This document shows, piece by piece, positions 1 through 10,489 of a stretch of DNA of 64,000 nt (position 1 is the stretch's first letter; each line of letters begins with the position of its first letter). Below the pieces are notes generated by a model. It was not told where the DNA came from. It did not search any database and saw only the letters and a program-made list of their open reading frames with translations. Made by a program: the position numbers and the translations under genes. The stretch is taken from contig CM059199.1 of the NCBI GenBank assembly GCA_030323885.1, positions 38,634,590 to 38,698,589 of the forward strand, given 5' to 3'. The stretch comes from Branchipolynoe longqiensis. Taxonomy: Eukaryota > Annelida > Polychaeta > Phyllodocida > Polynoidae.

Positions 1-66
1 TCAGAAAGAGTAGCCTATATGCAGCAGCAGGTTTCCTCCAAAGAAATATGTCAGAATGATCATATG

Positions 67-137
67 GTCAAATATTTGGATATACGGCGGGGGGGGGGGG
101 TATGTGTGATGGGTATGCCTAGCCATGGGAGCTTGTA

Positions 138-177
<40 letters not shown>

Positions 178-533
178 TTGGGTTATAGCTGGGTTTCATG
201 TGGATGGACATAGTAAGTGCTGGCAGGCATGAGTGCAGTTACACTCAGGGCCTGGGCCTTCTGCCAGGTAGGGGTCAACACAATCAAGCTGTGAGGGTCA
301 GCCAAGTCAAGGGTGGTGGGCAGACTACCCGTTGCCATGGGGACTGTAAATGCTGTTTCCTATAGGGTGACAAGGGTGGGGTGACACCCTGCCAGGGAAC
401 CTGCCACCTATTTATATATAGAGAGAGGGCTTGCTCTCTTACTTGATTCACTCTTACTTTATCTTTCTTCTTGTCTGTATTGTTTTCCCTGACAGTGTAC
501 TTGCACAGCCACAGATCCAAGTACCAAATTACA
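67..533 (+). mobile_element. 467-bp insertion in SINE-C, probable solo LTR (LTR-2 family)
   Basis: The insert is flanked by the 5-bp direct repeat ATATG (62-66 and 534-538) and ends in ...TTACA. It contains a (TA)n tract, a TATA-like TATTTATATATAG near 410 and a GAGAGAGGGCTTGCTCTCTT hairpin. Its second half (about 206-490) matches, in reverse, 25.45-25.80 kb, where AATAAA precedes the hairpin. A 5-bp target duplication fits a solo LTR. The 5' end does not start with a clean TG, so the boundary or class could be wrong. Confidence 0.5.
134..174. repeat. (TA)n microsatellite
   Basis: Nearly pure TATA run inside the LTR-2 insertion. Confidence 0.9.
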
Positions 534-603
534 ATATGTTTGACGTCCATTAGCCAATGATAACAATCAATGTGCTCTAGATGCATCGTTAAATAAAACA
601 CAC

Positions 604-1528
604 TTTTTCAAAGAACATCCATAGCATAATACTGGATGTCCGCAGGACCAAGTAGTCCTCACTCGATGCTGCATTGGCCACTCTTGTCTAACTGAGGGAG
701 AACCACCCCTCAAGGAGATTGGGTGTTGGGGTCCACTGACATCTGGCAGAATTCCGGGTTCGAATTCGTCCTACGAGTAATGCTCCCCTCCCCACTCCCA
801 AGACACACCTACCCTATTATTAGTTACCTGTAATTACCCAAAATCTGAAACTACTCATCCAGATAGCCAGGTAGAGTATTAAATACTGGACAAGCCAGGT
901 GCAATCCTGACAAAAATATACTCCCAGCTATTTGTCAAGAAACTCTCAAATCCACCCAGATTGGGTTGCGCCAAGTTTGACACGCGCGCCACATTTGAAG
1001 TAGCTAGACAATGGGTGGAAGTTGTTGCATTCACATCATCACAGATTGTAAAGCTAGTACAAACCGTGGGGAATTAAAGGTAACCATAGCAACTAACCAC
1101 GCTGCAATTTCACCCTCCGGCAACATCAAAATTGTTCCTGCACTACTATCTAAATCAACAAACATACCACACCTGCATATTCACTTGCTAAAGTGGGTGC
1201 CAAAAATTGAAGATCCCTGAAAACAATTTAAAAAAAGAAAAGTAGTTTATTCAGTGAATAATGTCTTTTGTCAGCGCCAGAGCACTAGTCTTTTCAGCCG
1301 TTCAGTACAATTTGTTGGTATATGAATGAAACTATCAGTTGCATTAATGATATTAGGATAACACTGTAGGATTATACAATGATAATAGGATAATACTGTA
1401 GCTGATAATAGGATGATACTGTAGCTGACACACATTTCCATAACTAAACGCGTTTGTGGTTATTAATATTATTATTAGTAGTATGCCCTGCTGAATTTCT
1501 GTATCGTGCTAGAACCGGCATCTGTAAC
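604..1528. other. Unassigned intergenic DNA
   Basis: I see no gene here. A SINE-like box B (GGGTTCGAATTC, about 756-767) suggests a decayed tRNA-derived SINE. Imperfect repeats of ATAATAGGATRATACTGTAG lie at about 1380-1420. Confidence 0.5.
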
Positions 1529-1640
1529 TATATGAATGGACATAGTAAGTGCTGACAGGCCTGAGTGTAGTTGCGTGTTATCTGCTGTGTCCTCTGTCTT
1601 AAATCATATTTGTGTATACATGTATGCCTGGAAGATCAGG
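1529..1640 (+). repeat. LTR-2 family fragment
   Basis: GGACATAGTAAGTGCTGACA followed by GGCCTGAGTG matches about 206-241 and, reversed, about 25.8 kb. Only this end is recognisable before the similarity fades. Confidence 0.45.
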
Positions 1641-1741
1641 GCATTGGGGTTGACATAGGAACATGTTAATGTAATAATTAACATCCTATCCCCAGAGTGG
1701 CAAGAAGTATGGGCTGTAATCCTGTTCTAGGCATACTATGG

Positions 1742-2196
1742 TATGCAGGTATTGCAATACCTCAGGGAGTTTGACGCCCCTGCCTTGCAGAGTTGTAAAC
1801 GACTGCCTTTTGGTACAGGTTCTTGACAGAACGGAAGGCTAAGGGAGCAAACCCTAAACAGAAAACCATGTCACTGTGGCAGCATTAAGGGTGGTTGATG
1901 TATGGAACTCCCAACATTTCCCGACCAGCCACTGCAGGGACAAATAGTTTTGCACCTGTCTTGACATGTTCTTGCCGGTGTCAAACCTCTATTTGCTCCC
2001 CGAGAGAGTGCCGCTGGTAACTTGCAAAAGCCAGAAGCACTTCAACATATTTGCAGGCAGCTTTCATGAAATGTAAAAACCTGAAGCTGAGAGACATTAA
2101 GACCGACAGCAGAGAGCTAAATGGACAGCGGCAGTCAAGTAATGAAAGCAGTCTTTGTCGCATCGCGACCGACAGCATGATGATGATGATGATGAG
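1742..2196 (-). repeat. Rep-K dispersed repeat, copy 1
   Basis: About 450 bp, present again in opposite orientation at 20.66-21.08 kb and partly at 60.95-61.17 kb. Conserved blocks include TTTGCTCCCTTAGCC, CCCTGCAGTGGCTGGTC, GGGAGTTCCAT and a GCATGATGATGATG end. The short open frames in the copies are not conserved between them, so it appears non-coding. Confidence 0.75.
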
Positions 2197-2474
2197 GCAC
2201 ACTATTTCCCGTTATCTTCACCCATAGGAAAATATATATCTACCCATTAGTTAAATAATGTATTCAATAAATATGACAATATCTAAACTCACGCAAACAA
2301 AAGGTATTGTTATGAATATTGCCACATTACACTTATAACGTAATGATTGTGGTTAACCAGGTACACTATTCGTGTCTTCAGATAATAAATATGTAAAAAA
2401 TCAATGGCATATGATTCCACCCGAGTTAATAAATATCGAATATAGCAATGGTGTAGAATTTCACTAATTGTCTG

Positions 2475-2944
2475 TGATGCTCAGCAACACGGGTAATTTG
2501 ACATGCGGACACAGCCATAGCCATCCTAGTAACTAAGGAGGCCCCCCATACTGCCACCTGTCGAGAAACAATTGTAGTAGTATATGCCTTGTGTGCCAGA
2601 GTTGTCTATCTTCACTTTTAAGATACAAAACCTGATTAGCCTAAGTAAACACTACCGGACTGCCATCTGCAGACGTCTTTTTGAACTAATTAACCTGTAT
2701 GAGCCTATATAAGGCCAGGTACTGCTGCAGTGAGCTCACTTCGACACAGGCACAAGGAAGACACTGACTAGCCTTAAAACTGCCACCCACCCAACCCCAC
2801 GTGACATTTATTAAGGGCAAGGGTTAAAGCTTCTATGACCTCACTGTATTATTGAACTTGTTGTTGAATTGAACTTCTTATTGAACAAAAAGGCTGGAAC
2901 TGTAATAAATCCAAATTTAAACTAATCTCCTGTGTCGTTTGTCA
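2475..2944 (+). mobile_element. LTR-1 copy 1, solo-LTR-like
   Basis: A 470-bp repeat running from TGATGCTCAGCAACA to TTTGTCA. A TATA box (CTATATAAGG, about 2704-2713) is followed by a conserved GTGAGCTCACTTCGACA start region, and AATAAA lies about 40 bp before the end. Related copies are at 5666-6121 and 37422-37898. This promoter-to-poly(A) layout with TG...CA ends fits a retrotransposon LTR. No internal region or clean target duplication is visible. Confidence 0.65.
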
Positions 2945-3129
2945 ATTTATAGCATTGACGAAAATAAGCACATTCCTTGGGTGGCTCATTTTACAAAATG
3001 ATACCCAGAAGTCCTGTAATTTTGAAAGGTGGCAGCATCATTGGCATCGAAATCAATTTACTATTTAAGCATCATTATCGTTACTTTAAAAGTAAGTACC
3101 TATATAATTAAGCCTTTAATTGGTGCGAC

Positions 3130-3295
3130 TGTATGAACTAATGCCTAACAACCATCCCCTGTCACTCTCGGTAAGGTTGTGGTGCTGGAGGCCCAGCACT
3201 ATATAGTCGCCACTATGAGTGTGCACTGTCATAAGTCGGTACCCGTCTTGATATTACCTTAGATGTTTCCAAGACGTAAAACTCCAACAACCAAA
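3130..3295 (+). repeat. SINE-B, 3' portion
   Basis: Truncated copy ending GGTACCCGTCTTGATATTACC, then GACGTAAAACTCCAACAACC. The tRNA-like head is missing. Confidence 0.75.
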
Positions 3296-3405
3296 CCTAA
3301 CCTGTCTAACATGTCTTTAGGTAAGGGACAGATTGCCAGTGATTATACTATTTTCAACCGACTCCATTGTCTTCTCTTCCAGTCAAACTGTAGACAATAT
3401 GTATT

Positions 3406-3410
<5 letters not shown>

Positions 3411-3444
<34 letters not shown>
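3411..3444. repeat. (TA)n microsatellite
   Basis: Uninterrupted TA run. Further short TATA runs lie at 3629-3670. Confidence 0.9.
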
Positions 3445-3447
<3 letters not shown>

Positions 3448-3789
3448 CAGCGGTACAGTAAGTGGTGGGTACATTGTGTAGGGTTGGTGATGCCACCATC
3501 GGAGATAGCCTTTGGGAGGCTGGAGCAGTAGATGACTAGGACAGACTCCATCAGTCCATGGAGCTGAGTGAGTGATGGGGGAAAGGAGGGATATTCCGGG
3601 TCATTATACTTGTATAATTTGTATACAGCATATATATATATATGCAACACATAATATATATATATATATGCAGCAACTGCCCAGCAGTCCTCCACTCAAT
3701 AGCCAATCATAGCAACCCTCACTGCCTAATTCGTGCACCCCACCCTGTTAGCATGCCCATGGGGCCTTCTGAGCTTAAAGCGCCTGTCA

Positions 3790-4225
3790 CACCTTACCGG
3801 ACTGAGTACCGGACACCACCGGACAAAGAATTATATAGTCTGGTGCTCTCCGGTACACAAAATGTATCAAAATGTATCGAAATGGAGTGTAATTGGGTCA
3901 ATTGCTGCCAGGCAACCGGACAAGTACCATACATGTACCAGATGAGTACTGGACGATAACCGGATGAGAACCGGTTGGGTACCGGACATGTACCGGACAA
4001 AAAGGAAAAACCGGACACCAACGGATGGGTACCGGACATGCACGGATGTGTACCGGATGTGTCCCGGACATGTACCGGACAACCCGGACACCAACGGACA
4101 CGTCACTCCGGTGGTGTCCGGTAGAAGTTTTGTGCATGTTCAAAACTTGTACCGGACACCGCCGGATGGGTACCGGACATGTACCGGACATCGCCGTACA
4201 GTGTCCGGCTATCGTCCGGTTCCCC
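3790..4225. repeat. ACCGGACATGT-type minisatellite
   Basis: Degenerate tandem repeat with core GTACCGGACA and GTACCGGAYG, unit about 10-13 bp, in both phases. All frames are open in places, which produces spurious Gly/Thr/Pro-rich frames. The motif is dense in CCGG. Confidence 0.85.
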
Positions 4226-4230
4226 ATGGC

Positions 4231-4345
4231 CGTTTAATGCTTACAATTTAGATACATACAGAAAATGCACATACATATTATATACCTACACAGGATATGT
4301 TCACCAACCATACATCACATAGCTTGTATGGGATCCAGGTGAGGA
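4231..4345 (-). repeat. SINE-A tail fragment
   Basis: Starts TTTAATGCTTACAATTTAG and ends in GGATCCAGGT. It differs from 6806-6918 at one visible position over about 113 bp, much closer than to other SINE-A copies. Confidence 0.75.
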
Positions 4346-4924
4346 AACTGGGCCTTAACCCTTTGGGTCTTCTGACCTTGACCTATGGGGCCTTCTGACC
4401 CCGAGCCCTCGGGCAAGGCCAGCTTCAGCTACCCCGTCCTCTAGACCCGTCCTTAGCCCTTCCAGCCGTTCTCCTACCTTGGAATATCTGACCCTCCCCC
4501 AAATATAATTTGTTGAACCAATATTTAATAAGAAACTCCCCTTCATCCTAGAACCCCGCCACCTCCCTCCCGAAAATAAACACCAAACAAACTACAATAA
4601 AACCACCCATTCTTACTGGTTTTACACAACTGAAAACCTCCCCTCATTATATAGACATTATCCCGTCGTAATTAAAGAACTAGAATGCTCAACAAAAGGA
4701 TCTTGTATCGGTGACCAAAATTTAAAAAAAAAAAGATAACAAGTGAGCCAGCAATGAGCCTAACTAAACGAAACGGCACAAGACGATTGTCCCAGTGTCT
4801 TTGCCAAGCCTCCAAGGTGGTTGAGAGGCCTAATATTTCTGTTCTGAGACCTCCTCTGGGCTCTGGCACCAAGAATAGCTGACAAGAAAGAGTGGTGATA
4901 GGTACACAGGGAGCGGACCTGTCC
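4346..4924. other. Unassigned intergenic DNA
   Basis: A short imperfect duplication of ACCTTTGGGTCTTCTGACC-like sequence lies at 4357-4400. I see no gene or known repeat. Confidence 0.4.
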
Positions 4925-5268
4925 AGCAGTAGTGTCGTCGATAGGGCTTTGTTGTCACCTTTTTTTTCTTTTGTCTTGAAGATTTATACTGCCTATCATG
5001 GATAAGTCCGAATAGACTTGTTTTCACCATTAGACAATATGTCGATAGAAAGCCTGAGTCTACACTTTTACTGACCCAAGGGATTTTTAACCTCCCACAC
5101 CACATAGACATGGGATGAGAGCAACTGCCCTCTGATGTCGCTGTACGTTATACACAGTGGTTGAAATCCAAATTGGCAGAGGTGGGGGCACGGGGCATCC
5201 AACCCACAACCTTCAGATTAGGAGTCTGACCTAGAAAAAAGTCAGACACTCTAACCACTTCGTCCCAG
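4925..5268 (-). repeat. SINE-D copy
   Basis: Read on the minus strand, a tRNA-like head (GAGTGGTTAGAGTGTCTGAC, then a long variable arm and a box-B region) is followed by GCCCCCACCTCTGCCA, CCCTTGGGTCAGTAAAAGTG and a poly(A)-like tract (4958-4970 on plus). Other copies are at 7.1, 25.1 and 30.05 kb. The head resembles a type II (Leu/Ser-like) tRNA but is part of a SINE, not a tRNA gene. Confidence 0.8.
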
Positions 5269-5269
5269 C

Positions 5270-5545
5270 TTGTTTGTTTGTTGGGGTTTTACATCCTGGC
5301 AACAACTACAGGACGGGCACTTACCGATTTGTGACAGTGCACACTTTTGGCAAACTATATAGTGCTGCCCCACTTGGAGGTAATGTCGCTGCAGTGCTCC
5401 TTGGTTTGTTTGTTGGGGGTTTATGTCCTGACAGCATTACGGTCATATCAGCACAGATGCCAACTTGCAACGGTGTGCACTCATGGCTACTTTACAGTGC
5501 TGCGTCACTGATAAACCAGGCTGTCAACTCTAGCATCACCTGACC
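5270..5545 (-). repeat. SINE-B copy with doubled tail
   Basis: The TTGTTTGTTGGG tail and the following GTCCTG...CATATCAG-type block occur twice (about 5270 and 5402), so this is two partial SINE-B units head to tail. The tRNA-like head is lost. Confidence 0.7.
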
Positions 5546-5665
5546 AGAAGACTCCATGCCCTGGTGCTGCTGAAGAAAAATAACTTTGTTTGATTAATAA
5601 CATTACGTTTACAACCACATCAACATGTTGTTCAAGATATGTTTTTCTTGTTGGTCCATTGTTCG

Positions 5666-6121
5666 TGATGTCCGCAACACAGGTAATTGGACACTACGAC
5701 AGAGCCATAGCCTTAACGTTAATTAGCCTAATGCTCCCACCTATCGTCAAATGCGGACACTGCCTTTTTGCATTGGACACTAGCGCCGTCTATGGTTACC
5801 TTGAGACATTAACCTCAGTGCTGAACTGATGATACTGACCTGACATCTATGTTGCTTTTTGGAACTAATCCAGTCTCTGCCTATATAAGGCCGGGTTTGG
5901 TGGCCGCCAGCTCACTTCGGGACGAGCACAGGAGGACGCACTAAGCCTTAAAATTGCCGCCCACCCACCCCAACCTTTAGTCTCGGGATAGGGTTTAAAA
6001 GCTTAATGACCTCACTATGTTCTACATGTTCCTATTGCATTTGACTTTATGTGATCAACCTGTACTCTTGACTCACTGATTAAAAATGCCAACTATATAC
6101 TACCTGCTGTGTTTGTGTCCA
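5666..6121 (+). mobile_element. LTR-1 copy 3, divergent
   Basis: Starts TGATGTCCGCAACACAGG, contains CTATATAAGGCCGGG (about 5881) and CCAGCTCACTTCGGGA, and ends GTTTGTGTCCA. It is clearly diverged from the other two LTR-1 copies, so it may be a different subfamily. It uses ATTAAA rather than AATAAA near the 3' end. Confidence 0.6.
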
Positions 6122-6189
6122 ATTAGCCTATTGCATTTCAGGGATAACCCCTCCTCCCTCTCTCTAATGCGCAGCCGCCACCCATGTTC

Positions 6190-6662
6190 CCATTCCCTAT
6201 CGCCAACCTCCGCCCGTGCCCCCCCCCCCCCCCCAACTTCCTCCAACCCCCCCCCCAGGTGTCTATCACCCTAGCCCGAGTAAAAGCCCCAACTCCCAAC
6301 TTGTATGTCCTACTTACACCTCTCAGTGTTCCGCTCCCCCCACACAGACACACTCGTTCAGCCACTCACTCACTCACCCATCCACCCACCCACTCACCAA
6401 CTGATCCACCCATCCACTCACCCAGTCACCCACTCACTCACTCACCCACTCACCCGCACACCCACTCAACCACTCACCCACTCACCCGCCCACCCACTCA
6501 CCCCCGACCCGCTCACCCACTCACCCACTCACTAACCCACCAACGAACCACCCACCCAATCACTCACCCAACTGCCCGTCCATTCAGTCACCCACTCACT
6601 CACCCACCCACTCACTGACCCACTAACCCACTCACCCACTCACCCACTCACCCACTCACCGA
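6190..6662. repeat. C-rich tract and (CACTCACC)n array
   Basis: Poly-C runs give way at about 6350 to a tandem CACTCACCCACTCACC-like array. Open frames rich in His/Thr/Pro here are low-complexity artefacts. Confidence 0.9.
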
Positions 6663-6805
6663 TTCATTCATTTTATTTCTTTACTTCCTGTTTAAAGACA
6701 ACTTCGCCGCAAAAACCTATTTCATTTGACCGTGTTCTGTCCAATTCATGTTCGATTCAGAAATCATTTAATTATTACACTTTTAAAAGGTTTAGATCCA
6801 TACAT

Positions 6806-7045
6806 CGTTTAATGCTTACAATTTAGATACATACAGAAAATGCACATACATATTATATACCTACACAGGATATGTTCACCAACCATACATCACATAGCTT
6901 GTACGGGATCCAGGTTAGGAAAACCCCAGTGTTTGCCGGTGTGATGAAAATGCGAAATTATTGTGACTAGAATAGGATTCAAACCCACACTTCTTCCTAG
7001 TCCAGGACTACCATTCTAGCCATTACACTACCGTTAAAGTCGTTT
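6806..7045 (-). repeat. SINE-A copy, near full length
   Basis: The minus strand carries a tRNA-like head (TAGTGTAATGGCTAGAATGG, degenerate box B near 6988) followed by a TTTCGCATTTTCATCACACC segment and the ATTGTAAGCATTAAA tail. Confidence 0.75.
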
Positions 7046-7097
7046 AATGCTTACACTAACGTAAATATAGGGATTGCCCTCACCGTGTAGGTTCAAC

Positions 7098-7370
7098 AAC
7101 CTCTGTGGCGGAGTGGTTAGAGTGTCTGACGTTTTTCTAGGTCGGACTCCGAATCTGAAGGTTAGTGGTTCGATTCCCCATGCCCCCACCTCTGCCACTT
7201 TGGATTTCCACCACTGTGTATAACTTACAACGTCATCAAAGACCGGATGCTCTCATACCATGTCTATGTGCTGTGGGAGGTTAAAAATCCCTTGGGTCGG
7301 TAAAAGTGTAGGCTTGGGCTTTCTATCAACAAACTGTCTAATCGTGAAAACAAGTCTATTCAGACAAGTC
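7098..7370 (+). repeat. SINE-D copy
   Basis: The head TGTGGCGGAGTGGTTAGAG and box B GGTTCGATTCC are intact, followed by the family body to GAAAACAAGTCTATTCAGAC. It is one of the best preserved SINE-D copies here. Confidence 0.85.
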
Positions 7371-7720
7371 TATTCAGCCTTCCCCGGCCCTTTCCCCAAC
7401 CCACATCTCGCCTCCTCAGCGGATACCTCTCATTTCAACACCAGTATCTCTGTCCCTTCCCCGGCCCCTTCCCCATCTGTCCATCTTTCCCCAACCCCAA
7501 TCTCGCCTCCTCAGCGGATACCTCTCATTTCACCATCACTATATCTCCCCCTTCCTCGGCCCGTTCCCCATCTGTCCATCCTTCCCCAACCACCCTATCG
7601 CCTCATTTCACCACCAATATCTCTCCCCCTTCCCCGGTTCCTTCCCCTACTGTCCATCCTTACCCAACCCCCCTCTCGCCTCCTCATCAGATACCTCTCA
7701 TGTCACCACCAGTTTCCCGA
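7371..7720. repeat. Pyrimidine-rich tandem repeat, unit about 95 bp
   Basis: CCTCAGCGGATACCTCTCAT recurs at about 7410 and 7508, alternating with CCTTCCCCGGCCC and CATCTGTCCATC blocks. The 155-codon frame across it is an array artefact. Confidence 0.7.
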
Positions 7721-7804
7721 GTTATGACCGAGTGCTACAACGAGGGATCAAACTGAGTTGAACTGGCACGAGTAAGACACTGACGGGAAAATAACCTAGT
7801 TTAC

Positions 7805-7862
7805 CTTTTGGATCCCCGTCCTGATATGACATTGGATGCTGCTAGGACGTAAAACAACAACA
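7805..7862 (+). repeat. SINE-B tail fragment
   Basis: CGTCCTGATATGAC followed by GCTAGGACGTAAAACAACAA. Only the last 60 bp of the family remain. Confidence 0.7.
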
Positions 7863-8420
7863 GATATACAAAACCTTTTAAATATGTGTGTGGGTTCGCC
7901 CAGAAGTGCCTATTAGCTTACATTACTACACCTTATAAATTCAAGTATAGGGGAATATATGAATTAAAAGAAATATTAGACGTTCATCCGATTATGCAGC
8001 TTTAACTAATTAATTGATTAATTAATGAAGATACTCACACATTACCATTCCTTCATGAAAGGATAACATGGGAGAGGAGATAATTAGGGATGGCATTTAT
8101 TAATTGACAGTACAGGCGATATTACATGAATGTATTTGGACCACCACCATCTATCAGATGGGTTTATTTCTGAACACAATCAAAGACCTCGCTGTCACAA
8201 CTCAATAGTATTATTACTCAAGGCTCGCGCCTATCTCTGCAATTGAGCATTCAGAGGAGAGGCTAGGCGAGGCATCTTCGGGGTTTTCCTTCCACCTCAT
8301 TACAACTGTCAGAACCAGGTTGTGGTTAGTGTGGAACGAGTTTGCGGCAGTTTTCCGTTTTGATAGCTGATACAGCCTCCTTTTGATTCTGGACGTCGCG
8401 CCAGATAATTGGCAAGTGAC
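7863..8420. other. Unassigned intergenic DNA
   Basis: AT-rich to mixed DNA with no gene or repeat I recognise. Confidence 0.4.
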
Positions 8421-8500
8421 TGAGCGCCGGAGTAGCGGGCGAGCAGGCGGGCGGGCAGGCGGGCGAGCGGGCGGACGAGCGGGCGGACGAGCGCGGGATT
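8421..8500. repeat. GCGGGCGGACGA short tandem repeat
   Basis: About 80 bp of GCGGGCGAGCGG and GGCGGACGAGCG units, extremely CpG-rich relative to its surroundings. Confidence 0.8.
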
Positions 8501-8589
8501 AAAAAATCTTGTGAATAATTAGTAAGTAATTCGCCTTAAATATAAGCCTGACTGGCAGGCCGAGTGATAAGTACACCGCGGAATGCGTT

Positions 8590-9355
8590 GGTGATTCAGC
8601 AAATCCCAACCCGCCCACCCCCCACTCTCCCTGCTACCCAGTCCCTCCTCCCTACACTATCCTCTCCCGTCTCTCCTCCTCTCCCCGGTCTCCTCCTCGC
8701 CACACTCTCCTACTCCCCTCTCCTCTTCTGCATGCTCTCCTCTCCATTCTGTCCACACTCTTCCCTCCTTCATTATTCTCGCTCCTCCCCAACCTCTCCC
8801 GAACCCTCCCTTTCTACCCACTATTTCCTCCTCCCTCCTCAATTCCCCACCTTCTGCCCACCCTCTCGTTCCCCATCATCCACTGCCTGTTGTTTCCCAG
8901 TCTCTCCTCCTCTGCGCACTCTCCTACTCCCATCTCCTCCTCTCCCCACCCTCTCCTCATCTCCACACTCTCCCCATCCTCATTCTTCTCTCTCCTCCCC
9001 AACCTCTCCCTCCCCTCCCCTCCTACCCACTATTCCCTTCTCCCCTCCTCAATTCCTCCCCTTCTCCCCACTCTCTCATCCCCTCTCAATGTATCCACTC
9101 TCTGCTCTCCACACCTCTCCAACCTCCTCTCTACCTCCACTCTCTCCCTCTCTTCTACACCCCTTCGTCCCTACTCACACTACTCTCCACTCACTCTGCT
9201 CTAAACTACCACCTCTTCCCTCCCCTCATCCTCCCACTGCCATGACGTACAACTCCAACAATAAACCAATCCTACTATCCAACTCCTCATCCAACTACAC
9301 CCTCATCTTATTCATCCTTTCCTTCTATTCCTCCCCCCCCCCCCTCCTCACCAAT
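8590..9355. repeat. Long CT-rich (polypyrimidine) tract
   Basis: About 770 bp of almost pure C+T on the plus strand built from CTCTCCTCC and CTCCCCA-like words with irregular period. The 280-codon Ser/Pro-rich frame is an artefact of missing purine-rich stops. Confidence 0.9.
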
Positions 9356-9748
9356 CCCCCACACATACACACAAGTCCCACCAACGCACCAATTCGGCCG
9401 GAGTAAATTACGATCGCCTGGTTTGAAATGGTGTTTCATCTCGATGGTCTCAATTAGACATGTGCTTTGGATTAGAAGCGTAATCACAAACAAAGTTATT
9501 ATATCGAGTAATTTACCAAATTGGGTTCCACCCCCCCACCCCCTATCCTGGGTTCAACTTACAGAGTTGTCACGCACACAGCATTGAGGAACTGTCTGCA
9601 AAGAAGAAATACTACTGACGAGTCTTTACACAACACAGACGCCTAGGCTCGGCCTTATAATATGACGGCTTATACTTTGTCAATGGTACTAGTGCCATTG
9701 GACCGGTACTATTTTCAACAATGTGTACTTCCATAATGTGCAATCCGG

Positions 9749-9919
9749 TAATGCCTGGTACACACCTACTGTATACGATTCACGCACTAAAACTCGCGAC
9801 TCGACCCGACCCGCTTAAAACTGAAAACGGGCCGATTCATTTTTCGAATCGCGAATCGCAATCGTAATCGGCCCGTTTTAGCCCTAAAACTGAGTTTTAG
9901 GGCTGTGTACTAGGCATTA
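9749..9919. mobile_element. Small fold-back MITE-like element
   Basis: The ends TAATGCCTGGTACAC and GTGTACTAGGCATTA are inverted repeats with one mismatch. Inside are a second inverted pair (AAAACGGGCCGATT / AATCGGCCCGTTTT) and a near-perfect hairpin (AGCCCTAAAACT / AGTTTTAGGGCT, about 9889-9913). No target duplication is evident. Confidence 0.6.
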
Positions 9920-10024
9920 GGAAGTATTGACCAAATCGGACTTGAATCAAGTCCGCATCAAATGATATCCCACTCAGCCACCTTATCCTGACACTGAGTT
10001 AACCAGCCCTGTCCTATTAATGCC

Positions 10025-10083
10025 GAGCGCCAGGCTAGGAAGTGATAAATGTTGCTAGGATGTACAACTCCAACAACCAACCA
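10025..10083 (+). repeat. SINE-B tail remnant
   Basis: Contains AGGCTAGGAAGTGA joined to TTGCTAGGATGTACAACTCC, so the middle of the SINE has been deleted. Confidence 0.55.
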
Positions 10084-10140
10084 ATCCTCGGTGTATCCAC
10101 CCCAATTGGACAATTATTATCTGATTCACCTGGGACATAT

Positions 10141-10141
<1 letters not shown>

Positions 10142-10178
<37 letters not shown>
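10142..10178. repeat. (TA)n microsatellite
   Basis: Uninterrupted TA run. Confidence 0.9.
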
Positions 10179-10180
<2 letters not shown>

Positions 10181-10337
10181 CAAACCGTTAGGTTCTGACT
10201 TCATGTAAATTTACTATTCTCGAATACAAATAATTAAAGGTAAAGTGATTTAACCCTGTTCTAAGCAATAAAGTCTAATGCTCTCCACTATTTCCCTATA
10301 GAGTTGGGAGAAGACATAATAACGACACATAAATATT

Positions 10338-10425
10338 CCGGTGGGGCGGTGGAGCGGTGGGGCGGTGGGGCGGTGGGGCGGTGGGGCGGTGGGGCGGTGG
10401 GGCGGTGGGGCGGTGGGGTGGGTGG
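10338..10425 (+). repeat. (GGTGGGGCG)n array, about nine copies
   Basis: Exact 9-bp tandem repeat with two G-runs per unit on the plus strand, one variant unit (GGTGGAGCG) and a G-rich 3' flank. Regularly spaced G-runs give potential to form G-quadruplexes. Confidence 0.9.
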
Positions 10426-10489
10426 TCGGGGGGTCTTCAGGGGGGCGTTAACTCGCATCGACAATGACACCAACAGATGACGTGATGAA

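Larger units (their letters stand above)
1..603 (+). repeat. SINE-C copy, split by an insertion
   Basis: Positions 1-66 and 534-603 together reconstruct the 3' half of a tRNA-derived SINE whose tail reads CATCGTTAAATAAA. The same sequence occurs around 37.9-38.05 kb and, reversed, at 26.8 kb. The window edge cuts off the head. The two pieces are separated by 467 bp and both carry ATATG at the break, so this looks like a SINE disrupted by a later insertion. Confidence 0.75.

Noticed and set aside
8564..9406. 280-codon Ser/Pro-rich frame
   Set aside because: Lies wholly in a polypyrimidine tract, where TAA, TAG and TGA are rare by composition.
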